A stretch of DNA of 64,000 bases from Nemophila menziesii (GCA_029959085.1 JARWIR010000010.1:19551001-19615000); one strand, 5' to 3'; shown: positions 1 through 10,604, numbered from the stretch's first letter. Numbers and translations are program-made. The notes: a model not told the origin generated them from the letters alone.

Positions 1-1934
1 AAAAGTTTGGGTATGGGGTATATTACTATCGATGTTTGTTTGAACGATTGTGCCATATTTTACAAAGAGAATAAAGATCTCGATAAGTGTCCAGTTTGCA
101 GCGAGTCTAGATGGGGCCCAAAGAAGGGTATCAAAGTACCGCATAAGAAGCTTCGTTACTTTCCGATTGCTCCCAGATTACAGCGACTATACGCTTCAAA
201 GCACACCGCTGAAGACATGATATGGCACCATACCGGAAAGAGTGCCGATCTAGATGTGTTGCGTCATCCGGTTGATGGTGATGGTTGGAAGAGATTTGCA
301 GCGCTACATCCTGAGTTTGCTAGCGAACCTCGTAATGTATTTTTGGGTCTCGGCATCGACGGGTTTTGTCCTTTCTCTATGCAAAACAACTCGTACAACA
401 TGTGGCCTTTCATATTAACCGTCTATAACTTGCCACCGTGGGTATGCATGAAGGAAACCACATTTCAGTTTTGTCTGTTGATTCCGGGTCCTCGTTCATC
501 CGGTAAGGACATGGATGTTTACCTCCGCCCTATGATAGATGAGTTGGACGAGTTGTGGGGTAAAGGGATCCTAACGTATGATGCCCATACAAAGCAAGAG
601 TTTACTATGAAGGTTTGTCTATTTTCCACGACCAATGATTTCCCCACTCGGTCATACATTTCAGGATGGTCGGGTCAAGGTTACATGGCTTGCCCAGAAT
701 GCATGGATTCTACTCCGTCATTGGGTGTGAAAAAATGTGTGGTTTACTTTGACCATAGACGTTGGTTACCTACCGGACATCGGTTTAGAAAAGAAAGTGT
801 TTTGTACCCGCAAACCAATTATATTAGCCGACAGAGGAAACATAGTCTAGCTAGTATTCAGACACAGTTAGATGGCCTTCCCATTGTGTTTCCCGGCAAA
901 CACAAGGATCTTGGGGGAAAGATCGTGAGGCAAACTGGTCCACGTCTATTCAATTGGAAGAAAAAGAGTATCTTTTATCGTTTACCTTATTGGTCCGAAA
1001 ATTTGTTGAAACATAACATTGATGTCATGCATTGCGAGAAAAACGTGTGTGATGCTCTTCTCGGTACAGTTATAGCACTCGATGGGAAAGTAAACAAAGA
1101 TAACGTTAAGGCGCGACAGGATCTTGAGAAAATGAAAATCAGGAAAGAATTGTGGTTGACAACAAGAGGACCTAAAACGATTCTAAATCGGGGAAAGTAT
1201 ACATTGTCAGCGGAGAACAGGAAAATGTTTATTGAGTGATTACAGGCACAGAGTTTTCCCGATGGATTCGCTTCTAGTATGAGGAATAACGTTCAAGTCC
1301 ATCCGGGGAAGATCATTGGAATGAAATCGCATGATTGTCATGTTATGATGCAGTATCTTTTTGTTTGTTGTCTCCCCGAACTTCTAGATGATAAACCGAT
1401 TAGCGACACCATTATTGGGTTAGCTAACGTGTTTAGAGTCGTTTGTAACAAGAATCTGAGTAGGAAAGAGTTGGAAGACGGTAAGGCAAAAGTGGTTGAA
1501 GTGATGTGCAAATTAGAAATGATCTTACCTCCCGCGTTTTTTGATATAATGATCCACTTAGTCATTTACTTATACAATGAAGCGTTGTTAGGGGGCCCGG
1601 TTCAAATGCGGTGGATGTACTCATTTGAAAGGTATTTGAAGAAGTTGAAAGAGTATATTCGAAACTCGGCTAGGCCTGAGGGTTCCATAGCCGAGGGTTA
1701 CGTGGCGGAAGAGACGTTGACCTTCATATCACGGTGTCTTAGTGAAGAAAAAACAAAGTTCAACGATCCAGGTAGATACAACGAACAACTGCCAGAACCA
1801 AAAGAGCTATCCGTTTTCAATTCTCAGTGTACTCCAATTGGCAAGAAAGAGTCAGGTGTTTTACCAGCTCTGCAGAAGGAGCAAGTCAGTTGGTATATTT
1901 TGAATAACTGCGACGAACTCGAATCATATAGGAC
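1..1934 (+). pseudogene. TNP2-type CACTA transposase, 5' part, with nonsense codon
   Basis: The frame is open from base 1, so the gene begins outside the window. The region matches the plant transposase tnp2 family: CPVCSESRW zinc-ribbon-like motif, KVPHKKLRYFPIAPRLQRLY, the PGPRSSGKDMDVYLRP block, the CPECMDST motif, and further down KSHDCHVMMQYL. In-frame TGA at 1237-1239 interrupts it; the paralogous CACTA-2 copy has TGG (Trp) there. After the stop the same frame continues to about 1934, where a consensus donor GTAAGT (1935-1940) begins the intron, so the TAA at 1936 is intronic. The protein would be a nuclear DDE-type transposase acting on the element ends. Family assignment is firm; non-functionality follows from the stop. 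Confidence 0.85.
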
Positions 1935-2013
1935 GTAAGTAACATTTACTTATTTATATGTATATTCATATTTATATTTATATGTATATTCATATTTATA
2001 TTTATATGTATAT

Positions 2014-3207
2014 ATGTGTAACAACACCAAAGTAAATCCAAAATTAGGAAATTGGATTAAAATATCAACTCGTGGTCCATCGAAATCATCATCGTTCTTT
2101 AAAGAAACCAACAATACAAAAGCAAAAAAGTTTATGAATGGTAGTAAAATCAACAATGGAGGTAAGATTACCTTCAAACCGAGTTGGAACCACAAACTCG
2201 GTAAACAGAAGTCACCGAGTTCAAACAAATGGATTAACGGCAATATCAATAACGCCGTTAACAAGGTACAAGCACAAACGGATACCAAAATGAAGGACAC
2301 TGTCCCACCACCAATTTTTGAATTTAAAGGACAGAAGGACGAGAGTACTATGGAGGTGGGAGGAAAGAGCACGAATGGTACAACCCCATCGGTTAGCTAC
2401 GAAGAAGAAGACAAAATGGAAAAGCGGACCAACATTTTGGAAAAGGAAAATAAGTTATCCCAATTAGCCCAAGTCATGGCCCAAAAATTAGTAAACTCCC
2501 CAAAGCCCATTGATATAAACGATATTTCATTTGGGTCGTTCCCAAGCCCAAACCAAGGGGGTCCAACACCCGATTATAAAAGCCCAAGTTCTATTAACAA
2601 GAGCCCACTTCCTAACGGGACAACCCATTTACTAAACACCCAAGTAACAAACGCCCAAGTCCTTAACCCAACACCCACTTTATTCTTTAATGACCCTAAT
2701 CAAACCCCGGTCTCTAACCTAATCCCAAATCACTTCTCTTCTACCCCGATCCCAATCGTTAACCCTAACCTCCCCGCTACACCTCCTCACTCCACAACCA
2801 CCACCCCACCACCTCCACCACTCAACCAAGTTGAACATCAACCTTCCAATGACAACATCTCTCAAACTAATCCTCTTTCACTATCTGAAAACCCGAACCA
2901 AACAAACACTAAAATTAAAACATCACTCATTACATCTGATTATGAAAGTGAGGATGAAGAGATGTTTGATTCTAGAATCTCTCTATCTAATAAAAGCAGA
3001 AGGCAAAAGGAAAAGAAGGCCTTTTCGGAAAAAAATAGGCGTATTAAGCTTTGGAATCAACGATCGACTACAAAAAATCAAGTAACAAATGGAGTAGATA
3101 CGAGTACGGAATCTGAAGGTATCTCTATCTCTCTCTTGGATGAACAACAAACTGAAGAAGGTGAGGTTTGCGGGATTGGCCGTAATCAATCCCACCAAGT
3201 ACAATGA
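2014..3207 (+). CDS. LINE ORF1 remnant (C-terminal part of Gag-like RNA-binding protein)
   Basis: Open reading frame of 397 residues ending 4 bp inside ORF2 (ATGA overlap at 3204-3207). Plant L1 ORF1 proteins usually start with a DUF4283 domain and a CCHC zinc knuckle. Neither is visible here: the frame begins just before a GNWIKI motif that normally follows the knuckle, then runs into a low-complexity Pro/Asn/Ser-rich linker (about residues 170-300) and a charged tail with DYESEDEE and KSRRQKEKK. I read it as the C-terminal part of ORF1 left by 5' truncation during target-primed reverse transcription. The ATG at 2014 is therefore probably not the original start. The order ORF1-ATGA-ORF2 identifies it despite poor sequence conservation. 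Confidence 0.7.
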   Translation: MCNNTKVNPKLGNWIKISTRGPSKSSSFFKETNNTKAKKFMNGSKINNGGKITFKPSWNHKLGKQKSPSSNKWINGNINNAVNKVQAQTDTKMKDTVPPPIFEFKGQKDESTMEVGGKSTNGTTPSVSYEEEDKMEKRTNILEKENKLSQLAQVMAQKLVNSPKPIDINDISFGSFPSPNQGGPTPDYKSPSSINKSPLPNGTTHLLNTQVTNAQVLNPTPTLFFNDPNQTPVSNLIPNHFSSTPIPIVNPNLPATPPHSTTTTPPPPPLNQVEHQPSNDNISQTNPLSLSENPNQTNTKIKTSLITSDYESEDEEMFDSRISLSNKSRRQKEKKAFSEKNRRIKLWNQRSTTKNQVTNGVDTSTESEGISISLLDEQQTEEGEVCGIGRNQSHQVQ

Positions 3208-6200
3208 TACACCTAAGCTGGAACGTTCAGGGGATTGGCACACCCCTGACGGTCCAGACCCTCATCGATATCCGTAATAGATATCACCCAGAGGTAATTT
3301 TTCTCTCTGAAACTAAGAATTCCTTCTCTGTTCTTAAAAAACTTGAAAAGCCCCTTCGTATGTCCCTTATTACTACTGTGGAACCCGTAGGTTTAAGTGG
3401 GGGTTTGGCTATCTTTGCTATTAATAAAGACAATATTAAAATCCTTAGTAAATGTGAAAACTTTATCAACTGTGAAATTGAAAAGTTGGATGGGACTAAG
3501 TTTATCTCAACGTTTATCTATGGCTCCCCCTTAGATAATAATAAAGACCTTTGCCTGGAAAGTATTAAACTTTGTAAACCTAACAATGACTTGGCTTGGA
3601 ATCTTATAGGCGATTTTAATCTGATTAGAATATCGGGTGAAAAGATTGGAGGTAACATATGTAATAAGAAAAATATGAAAAAATTCAACAATTTTATTAA
3701 AAACCTTGAACTTATGCAATTAGACAATAAAGGTTGTGCCTTTACTTGGTCTAATAGAAGAAACAAGGATAAACTTATTAAAATGTTACTGGACAGAAGT
3801 TTGAATAATAAAAATTGGTCAGACCTTTTCCCAAATGCTTGGGTCAATGCTCTTCCAGCTGTAGGCTCTGACCATAGCCCCTTATTACTCCACCTTGAGG
3901 TAAACAATGATAAGAAATATAAAAGATTCTACTTTGAGAATTTTTGGGTAGAAGAAAAAGAATGTTTAAATATTATAGAAAATGTTTGGAAATCAAGAAA
4001 TACCATTAATACAATATCTAAAGGTAATCTACTGACCAAGCTCAATATGTGCAAAAGAATCCTGATTGTCTGGAGTAAAAGAAAATTTAGAAATACTAAA
4101 CAAAAAATTGATCAGTATATGGAAAAATTGAAAGTGATTACCAATAGTAAATTTAGTAATGATACTGATAAAGATGAATATAACTTTATTGTAAAAGAAA
4201 TTGAGACCCTTTGGAAAATAGAAGAAGAATTTTGGGCAGCTAGATCTAGAATAACTTGGTTAAAAAAAGGGGATAGAAATACATCCTTCTTTCATGCTGC
4301 TACTAAAGAAAGAAGGTACTATAATAAGATTTCAACCATTATGAATGACCAGGGCATTTGGCTTAACAATCAAACTGAGGTTAATCAAAATATTCTTGAT
4401 TACTTTAATAGTATATATAACTCAGTGGGCCCTCGCAACTTTGAACCTATTTTAAAAATTATCAAGCCTAAGGTTACTAAAGCTATGAATGAGGTTCTTC
4501 TTAAGCCTATCCTTATAAAAGAGGTGGAGTTGGCAGTCTCTGAACTAGGAGCCTTTAAGGCTCCAGGTCCAGATGGCTACCCTGGCTTCTTTTATAAGAA
4601 CTACTGGACAATTATTAAATTGGATGTTATAAAAATCATTAATGATTTTTGGTATAATAATGGTAGTCTTGAATATCTTAACCATACATTTATTTCTCTG
4701 ATTCCTAAAATACAAAAACCTGGTACTATAAAGCATTATAGGCCCATTAGTGTTTCTAATTTTATTTACAAAATAATTGCGAGGCTTTTAGTCAATAGAC
4801 TACAACCCTTTATGAATACAATTGTAGGTGATACACAAACTGCCTTTATCCCAGGTAGAGGCATTCAAGAAAACACCTATATTACCCATGAAGTATGCAC
4901 CTATTTAAAAGAAAAGAGAAACTCAAAAAACTATAGTATGATTATTAAGGCTGATTTACAAAAAGCATATGAGTTTGTAGAATGGGACTTTCTACAAAAA
5001 CTCATGGAAAAACTCGGTTTTGATCCAAATTGGATTAAAAAAATTATGAATTGTATAACCACTGTCTCATATTCAATTTTGATCAATGGGCAGCCTAGTA
5101 AACTTAATAAACCCCAAAGGGGTTTAAGACAAGGGGACCCCTTGTCCCCTCTCATCTTTTGCCTTATCACCCAAACTTTAAATGATTTGATTCAAAATAA
5201 AGTTGAAAATGACCTACTTGATGGTATTAAAATCTCTAGAAATGGTCCCTCTTTAACTCATCTTTTATTTGCTGATGATAGCGTCTTCTTTCTCAAAGCA
5301 AACCACAAAGATACAAATAGCTTTAATGATATAATTACAAAATTTGGGTTCTCAACGGGACTCACATTAAATTTGAACAAATGTGGGGTGAAGTTTAGTG
5401 CTAATACACCCCATTATATTCAACATATTTTTGCTTCTAGGGTAAATATGAATATTACTAATAATCTTGGCCCATATCTGGGCCTACCCACTGATTGGGG
5501 TAGGTCGAAAGTGAGAGAGTTAACCTGCCTTATTGAGAAAGCTATTAAAAAAACACAAAACTGGAAAAATCTGTATCTATCGGAAGCAGGAAAAGAAATC
5601 CTAATAAAATCAGTTTTACAAAGTATACCAAATTATTTTATGTCCTCTTTCTTGTTGCCAAAGAAAATATGTGATATAATTACAAAAGTAATTGCTAAAT
5701 TCTGGTGGGAAAATAATTCTAATAAGGGTATTCATTGGACTAAATGGCAAAATTTAACCTATAGTAAATATAGTGGAGGTTTGGGTTATAGAGACCTAAA
5801 CACTATGAATGTGGCTTTACTTGCTAAACAAGCTTGGAATCTACTTGATAAAAAAGACTCACTTCTTTATAAATTATTAAAAGAAAAATATTTTCCAAAT
5901 AATCACTTTCTCCACGCAAAATTAGGTAGTAAATCATCTTGGGGATGGAGAAGTCTTTTAGTAGGAAGAGATACAATAAAAAACCATTTAAAATGGAAAA
6001 TTGGGGATGGAGAAAGTATAAATCCCCAAATTGATACTTGGCTCTCCTCGGATTTACATGTTACAAAGCCTAAGGATAACAATATTACTAAACTAAAAGA
6101 ATTATTCTACCATGAGGAAAGAAGGTGGGATTTGGAGAAAATTAAAAAGAATTTTAATTCAATGGATTATGAAATTATTAGAAAAACATTTATACCTCTT

Positions 6201-6872
6201 GTTAAAAGTTGTGATAGATTAACTTGGACCCTTAGTCCTAATGGACTATTTTCGGTTAAGGAATGCTACCATTATTTAATTTCTGAAAAAATTAAAGAGA
6301 ATGAAATTAAGAAGCCATCCAAACCATCTACCTCACACACTACTGACCCCATGGTTTGGAAAGCTATCTGGAATATGAAAACGCCCCCCAAAATTAAAAA
6401 TTTTATCTGGAAAGCAATAAAAAATGTGTTACCAACTTCGGAAAATCTCTTCTTAAGAAAATGCAGAGATACAAGCTTATGTAATATCTGCAATAAAAAC
6501 ATTGAGAATGTGGAGCATATATTGTTTGATTGTGATTGGGCACGAGCCACGTGGCTAGCTTCACCTCTTTCGTTAAAAATCAGCAACCACTCCAAGAAAT
6601 TGGATGTCTGGATGGCTGAGGTATTAAAGGACTTGAAAAAATCAAGTGGTAACTTTATATACCCGTTTGAAAGGATATGTATTCTAGCATGGCATATTTG
6701 GAAGGATAGAAATGCCTATATTTTTAATAATACTAAATTGGACCCCATGAATACTATAAGGAAAGCTGAAGTCACTTGGAAAGAACAGCTTGAATGCGCT
6801 GATAATAATATAAGCAAAGGAAATATGTGGAAAACCAAACGGAAAATAAGAACAAGGCTGAGAAAGGTATAA
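3204..6872 (+). CDS. LINE ORF2 polyprotein: APE-type endonuclease and reverse transcriptase
   Basis: Uninterrupted 1222-residue frame. Residues 1-230 form an exonuclease-endonuclease-phosphatase domain with WNVQG near residue 6, the SETKN glutamate (36), GDFN (136-139) and the terminal GSDH (221-224). The reverse transcriptase spans roughly 440-760, with APGPDGYPG, the ADLQKAY aspartate, GLRQGDPLSP and the catalytic FADD box near residue 690. A zf-RVT domain with C-x2-C and H/C ligands (SLCNICNKN, EHILFDC) lies at about 1050-1140. The enzyme nicks target DNA and copies LINE RNA onto it. All catalytic motifs look intact, which is unusual in this decayed neighbourhood. The RNase H that normally ends the protein is in another frame. 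The ATG overlaps the ORF1 stop, suggesting reinitiation-type translation. Confidence 0.92.
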   Translation: MIHLSWNVQGIGTPLTVQTLIDIRNRYHPEVIFLSETKNSFSVLKKLEKPLRMSLITTVEPVGLSGGLAIFAINKDNIKILSKCENFINCEIEKLDGTKFISTFIYGSPLDNNKDLCLESIKLCKPNNDLAWNLIGDFNLIRISGEKIGGNICNKKNMKKFNNFIKNLELMQLDNKGCAFTWSNRRNKDKLIKMLLDRSLNNKNWSDLFPNAWVNALPAVGSDHSPLLLHLEVNNDKKYKRFYFENFWVEEKECLNIIENVWKSRNTINTISKGNLLTKLNMCKRILIVWSKRKFRNTKQKIDQYMEKLKVITNSKFSNDTDKDEYNFIVKEIETLWKIEEEFWAARSRITWLKKGDRNTSFFHAATKERRYYNKISTIMNDQGIWLNNQTEVNQNILDYFNSIYNSVGPRNFEPILKIIKPKVTKAMNEVLLKPILIKEVELAVSELGAFKAPGPDGYPGFFYKNYWTIIKLDVIKIINDFWYNNGSLEYLNHTFISLIPKIQKPGTIKHYRPISVSNFIYKIIARLLVNRLQPFMNTIVGDTQTAFIPGRGIQENTYITHEVCTYLKEKRNSKNYSMIIKADLQKAYEFVEWDFLQKLMEKLGFDPNWIKKIMNCITTVSYSILINGQPSKLNKPQRGLRQGDPLSPLIFCLITQTLNDLIQNKVENDLLDGIKISRNGPSLTHLLFADDSVFFLKANHKDTNSFNDIITKFGFSTGLTLNLNKCGVKFSANTPHYIQHIFASRVNMNITNNLGPYLGLPTDWGRSKVRELTCLIEKAIKKTQNWKNLYLSEAGKEILIKSVLQSIPNYFMSSFLLPKKICDIITKVIAKFWWENNSNKGIHWTKWQNLTYSKYSGGLGYRDLNTMNVALLAKQAWNLLDKKDSLLYKLLKEKYFPNNHFLHAKLGSKSSWGWRSLLVGRDTIKNHLKWKIGDGESINPQIDTWLSSDLHVTKPKDNNITKLKELFYHEERRWDLEKIKKNFNSMDYEIIRKTFIPLVKSCDRLTWTLSPNGLFSVKECYHYLISEKIKENEIKKPSKPSTSHTTDPMVWKAIWNMKTPPKIKNFIWKAIKNVLPTSENLFLRKCRDTSLCNICNKNIENVEHILFDCDWARATWLASPLSLKISNHSKKLDVWMAEVLKDLKKSSGNFIYPFERICILAWHIWKDRNAYIFNNTKLDPMNTIRKAEVTWKEQLECADNNISKGNMWKTKRKIRTRLRKV

Positions 6873-7471
6873 AAAACCCTTATGATGTTAATAATAAACT
6901 AAAGGGAATACAAACTCATCCCATGCAGGGGTGTAATATAACAGCTAACTCTCAATTACGAGAGCAAAAATTAGCTAGTAAATGGATACCTCCCTCTAAA
7001 AACTCTATAAAAATTAACTGTGATGCATCGTATACTAAAAATGGTTCCAATATTGCGTGTGTTGCCAGGGATTATAAAGGACAAGTGCTTCGATGTCAAG
7101 GATGGAGAATTCATGCTGATAATTGCTTGGAGGCTGAAGGTTTAGGGGTTCTAAAAGCCTGTCTATGGGCTAAGGAGCTCAACAACTTCCACTGTATAGT
7201 GGAAAACGATAACCTCACTCTCATGGAGCCGTTGATTAGCAATTTTCCTTTCTCTTCTCCTTGTATTGCGAATTTAGTTAGAAGTATTTACTTTATTTCC
7301 GAATTATGTAATCCATCCTTTTCGTTTGTTAAAAGAGATGGAAATAGAGTAGCGGATTGGATTTGCAAAAATTTGCCTTTAGGTGAGTCTTATGACTTTT
7401 GTGCAAATCCCTTTCCAACTAGACTTGTTAAATTGTTAAGCCTTGATTTGTCCCCTATGGGGATAGGCTAA
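6827..7471 (+). pseudogene. LINE RNase H domain (RVT_3), -1 frame relative to ORF2
   Basis: The frame overlaps the last 46 bases of ORF2 and has no ATG near its start (it opens with GTG). From about 7000 it matches a plant LINE RNase H of the RVT_3 type: INCDASYTKNG holds the first catalytic Asp, EAEG the Glu, VENDNL the second Asp, and NRVADWICKNL the C-terminal motif. It would degrade RNA in the RNA-DNA hybrid. In most plant L1 elements this domain continues ORF2 in frame, so I infer a single indel between the zf-RVT and RNase H regions in this copy. A programmed -1 shift is not supported by any slippery site before the ORF2 stop. Confidence 0.75.
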
Positions 7472-7514
7472 CTTTATTTTGTAACTATTGGTTTTAATAT
7501 ATAAGCGGTTAGAA

Positions 7515-7858
7515 CAAAAAAAAAAAAAAAATATTTATATTTATATTTATATTTATATTCATATTTATACTTATATTCATATTTATATTTATATTTATAT
7601 TTATATTTATATTTATATTTATATTCATATTTATATTTATATTCATATTTATATTTATATTTATATTTATATTTATATTCATATTTATATTTATATTCAT
7701 ATTTATATTTATATTCATATTTATATTTATATTTATATTTATATTCATATTTATATTTATAGTTATATTTATATTTATATTTATATTTATATTCCTAATT
7801 TATATTTATATTCATATTTATATTCATATTTATATTTATATTCATATTAACTTATTTA
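7515..7858 (+). repeat. LINE 3' tail: A-run followed by TATTTA/TATTCA microsatellite
   Basis: A run of about 15 A residues is followed by about 340 bp of six-base units alternating TATATT, CATATT and TTTATA types. Long frames on both strands here (Tyr-Ile and Asn-Ile repeats) are by-products of the repeat. Position directly after the LINE 3' UTR marks it as the element's tail, probably expanded after insertion. Confidence 0.9.
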
Positions 7859-7868
7859 TATTCATAAT

Positions 7869-8762
7869 CCACACTTACGGGAACGAGTAGGGAAATAGAG
7901 ATTATAACTCGTCAAAGGTTTAAGAGTTGGTTTTTGGAAAAGGTATGTAACTTTAGCCGTTGGTTTAAATACTATCTAATTATTTCCAAAGTTCTAAGTA
8001 TTATTTTTGTATGACAGGTTCATGGAATGAAAAGAGTCAGGTGATGTATTAGCTACCACTGAGATGGTATCCTTGGCAAGCATGTCTTTTGGTGCGGTGG
8101 ATAGATACGATTCATGTGTTGTGAATGGTGTCAAGTGGGTAACTAAGGGTAAAGGAGAAAAAAGAGTGACGCAGGATTACGGAGTTTGTACCATGTACGA
8201 TGATAGACCATGTTATGGAGAATTATTGAAAATATTGGAGGTTAATTACACTAAAGGGTGTTCAGTTGTCTTCTTCGTTTGTAAGTGGTACAAAATGGCT
8301 GATTCGAGGACTGAACATGGGGTAACCTTTATTAACACGTCAAACTATGTGTGGGCAGACGAACCATACATTTTAGCATCGCAGGCCAAGAAAGTGTTCT
8401 ACAATGGCGAGATTAGTGCAAAGAAATCAATGAAGGGTTGGAAAGCCGTTTGAGAAATAAATGATCGTCAAGGATGGAGTCCCGAGTTATGGGGTTCGGA
8501 ATCACTATCTACTAACAACGAGAGCATTAGTATACCTTTGGTTAACACTGGGACGGTTTCCGAACCGGAGAACTTGTCAACTACCGAGGAGATCGAGATT
8601 GACCCAGCTCATTTTCGTATTGAGATGGCTTTTGATATGGTTATTGATGAAAACGAGGAAATCGAAGATGACACGTGGGACGAATATGGGGATGAAGAAG
8701 AACCTATAGAGGTTAATAGCGATGATGAACCCATAGATATTAGTGGATATGAAACTGATTAG
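7869..8762 (+). pseudogene. TNP2-type CACTA transposase, 3' part (DUF4216-like), with nonsense codon
   Basis: A short exon (7869 to about 7940) ends at the donor after GGAAAAG. A second intron runs to about 8018, then one frame runs to the TAG at 8760. From 8064 it shows SFGAVDRYDSCVVNGVKW, CYGELLKILEV, VFFVCKWYKM and YILASQAKKVFY, the DUF4216-like C-terminal part of plant CACTA transposases, then an acidic tail (DENEEIEDDTW). In-frame TGA at 8451-8453 replaces the Trp codon seen in CACTA-2 (KAVWKINDRHG). This is the same gene as 1-1934, separated from it by the LINE. Confidence 0.8.
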
Positions 8763-8836
8763 GAGATTTTGTATTAGTTTATTAGTCTTAAAACATTTGG
8801 TGGTCCTTGGAGTTGAACTTTAATTTATTTTAATAC

Positions 8837-9077
8837 TGACTGAATACCCCCAAATACTAGCATTTGACTAAACACCCCAAACACTCAAGTTTGACTCGAA
8901 TAGTTGACTAAACACCCTAAACACTCAAGTTTGACTCGAATAGTTGACTAAACACCCCAAACACTCAAGTTTGACTCGAATAGTTGACTAAACACCCCAA
9001 ACACTCAAGTTTGACTCGAATAGTTGACTAAACACCCCCAAACACTCAAGTTTGACTCGAATAGTTGACTAAACACA
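8837..9077 (+). repeat. 40-bp tandem array with paired TTGAC motifs (CACTA-1)
   Basis: About five full units and a partial one, with an exact 40-base period. Each unit contains GTTGACTAAACACC and AGTTTGACTCGAATA, so two TTGACT motifs per unit. It lies between the transposase stop (8762) and the second gene. CACTA-2 has an array of the same period and place but diverged unit sequence at 42297-42905. Confidence 0.95.
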
Positions 9078-9143
9078 CAGTCCCTTCCTACTATAGACAA
9101 TGGAGATGTCTCGGGGGGACTATAATCCACGATTCTCGAAAAA

Positions 9144-10310
9144 CTCGAGGAGTTTTTCAACCTCGAGCAGTGGAGGGCCCGCGATGATTGGAACTTTATC
9201 CGCGGGAAGCTACAGTCGTCTTAGGCCGCTGCCTACAGGCGGTGGAAGCATGCCCTAAAGGCTGACTACTACGATACGGACGAGTGTCCTCCGGAGGTGC
9301 TTCCCGAGGATTGGAAGCTGACCCTTGATATGCTGAATGACCCGAACAAGAAGGTAAAATTATAATTTAAATATTTCATTATTAAATTAGTGTTTAATTA
9401 TTTTTTTAACTTGAATTGTAACAGGCTCAGGCGGAGATTAATTAAAAAAATAGGCAGAACCAGAAGAAGCCGAACAAGTCAGGTTCTAGGAACCAAACAC
9501 AGACCCGCCACGAGATTATCGAGGTATAATTTCTTAAAGTAAAAATAAAATTTATTAGTTATTTAATTTAATTTTTTAATAATTATAATTTTTTATGTAT
9601 ATTTTATAGGGTAAGCTGAAGGTTACTACGAAGGATCCCCTGAGCTTTATTGACGAGCAGACCCAAGAGGAGGTCCCACTACCACCGATGGGCGGATATT
9701 TCGAGTACTTGGGCAATGACGGGGCGAAGGGCAGCTGGGTTGACGATAGATGGGAGCAGGCTAGTGTAAGTGTTCTATTTTCCTTTTTATTGTTTCAAAT
9801 TAATTATTTAACTTTAAATTTATTTTTTTGTTAGTTTTATTAATTATTTATTTGAAATTTTATTACAGGGAGTTTATAGGGGGAAGCTTAAAGATCGGGT
9901 TATCGAGTCGAGGTCCCAATCGGCTGAAGATGTTCCAGTGGATGAGCAGATAGGAGCGTTGAAGGAGACGGTACAGGAGGTGATGAAACCGGCTAAGAGT
10001 AGACACTGGATCCCGTCAATCGGAGCTGTCTTCAAGAAAAAAAGGGATCTGAAGCCGTCTGTTCCGGACAATACCGCACAGCGGTAAAAATCCAGCGGAT
10101 ATTCGAGGGTATGAACGAGCTCCGCGCACTACAAGGATTACCTCCTGTGGCGGATGAAGCTACTCCATCGAGCGCCTCGTCAAAGTCCGATATTTTATCA
10201 CTAAGATGCTCAAAGGCCTCAACGAATCTCGAGTAAAAAATGGTCTCCCTCCGGTCTCAGATGAAGATGGTGAAAATGATGAAGATGAAGAAGATTTATC
10301 TGGCCCGTAA
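9144..10310 (+). pseudogene. Second CACTA gene (possibly Transposase_24/TNPA-like), four exons, decayed
   Basis: Exons inferred from splice signals and from the match to CACTA-2: about 9144-9353, 9425-9523, 9610-9765 and 9869 to about 10310, each bordered by GT and AG. Translated segments include YRRWKHALKADYYDTD, PLSFIDEQTQEEVPLPPMGG, YFEYLGNDG and VPVDEQIGALKETVQEV. Stops occur in exon 1 (TAG near 9224) and exon 2 (TAA near 9442), and the last exon changes frame after 10087. Plant CACTA elements often carry a second gene whose product binds subterminal repeats or assists the transposase; position and exon layout fit that, but I identify the family only tentatively. Confidence 0.6.
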
Positions 10311-10604
10311 TTGATTTGTTATTTGTTAAGCCTTTTATTTTATTACGTTTATATTTATTATGACTTTTATTATGATTATGTAAGACTTTTAACTCCGGGG
10401 GTTTGACTTTATTCCCAGGGTTTGACTTTATTGCCCGGGGTTTGACTATTATTTATATTTTATGAATATAAGTCATGGTTTCTATTAATTCTCATATATT
10501 AGTATATTAAATTTAAAAAATCAAAAAACCAAATTAAATAAAAATTAAAATAAAATAAAAAAAAATTTAAAAATAAAAAAAAAATTTAAAAAAATTAATT
10601 AATT

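Larger units (their letters stand above)
1990..7860 (+). mobile_element. LINE-1: L1-type non-LTR retrotransposon, 5'-truncated, in a CACTA-1 intron
   Basis: It contains the end of ORF1, a complete ORF2 (endonuclease, reverse transcriptase, zf-RVT), an RNase H domain out of frame with ORF2, a 3' UTR, an A-run (about 7516-7530) and a long TATTTA-type microsatellite tail. It lies between the GTAAGT donor at 1935 and the next transposase exon at about 7869, in the same intron that is uninterrupted in CACTA-2 (41307-41387). ACTTATTTATA-type sequence occurs at about 1949 and again at about 7850, a plausible imperfect target-site duplication. The left border is uncertain because the 60 bases before ORF1 resemble the element's own 3' tail. 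Confidence 0.85.

Noticed and set aside
2831..3243. Alternative frames over LINE ORF1 and its junction with ORF2
   Set aside because: Shadows of ORF1 and ORF2 without domains of their own.
6870..6878. AAAAAAC-type slippery heptamer near the ORF2 end as a programmed frameshift
   Set aside because: It lies after the ORF2 stop codon, so it cannot serve entry into the RNase H frame.
7488..7850. Long Tyr-Ile and Asn-Ile repeat frames on both strands
   Set aside because: Simple by-products of the six-base LINE tail microsatellite.
8837..9077. CRISPR-like direct repeats
   Set aside because: Units are contiguous with no unique spacers, and the context is a eukaryotic transposon; same for 42297-42905 and 11682-11786.
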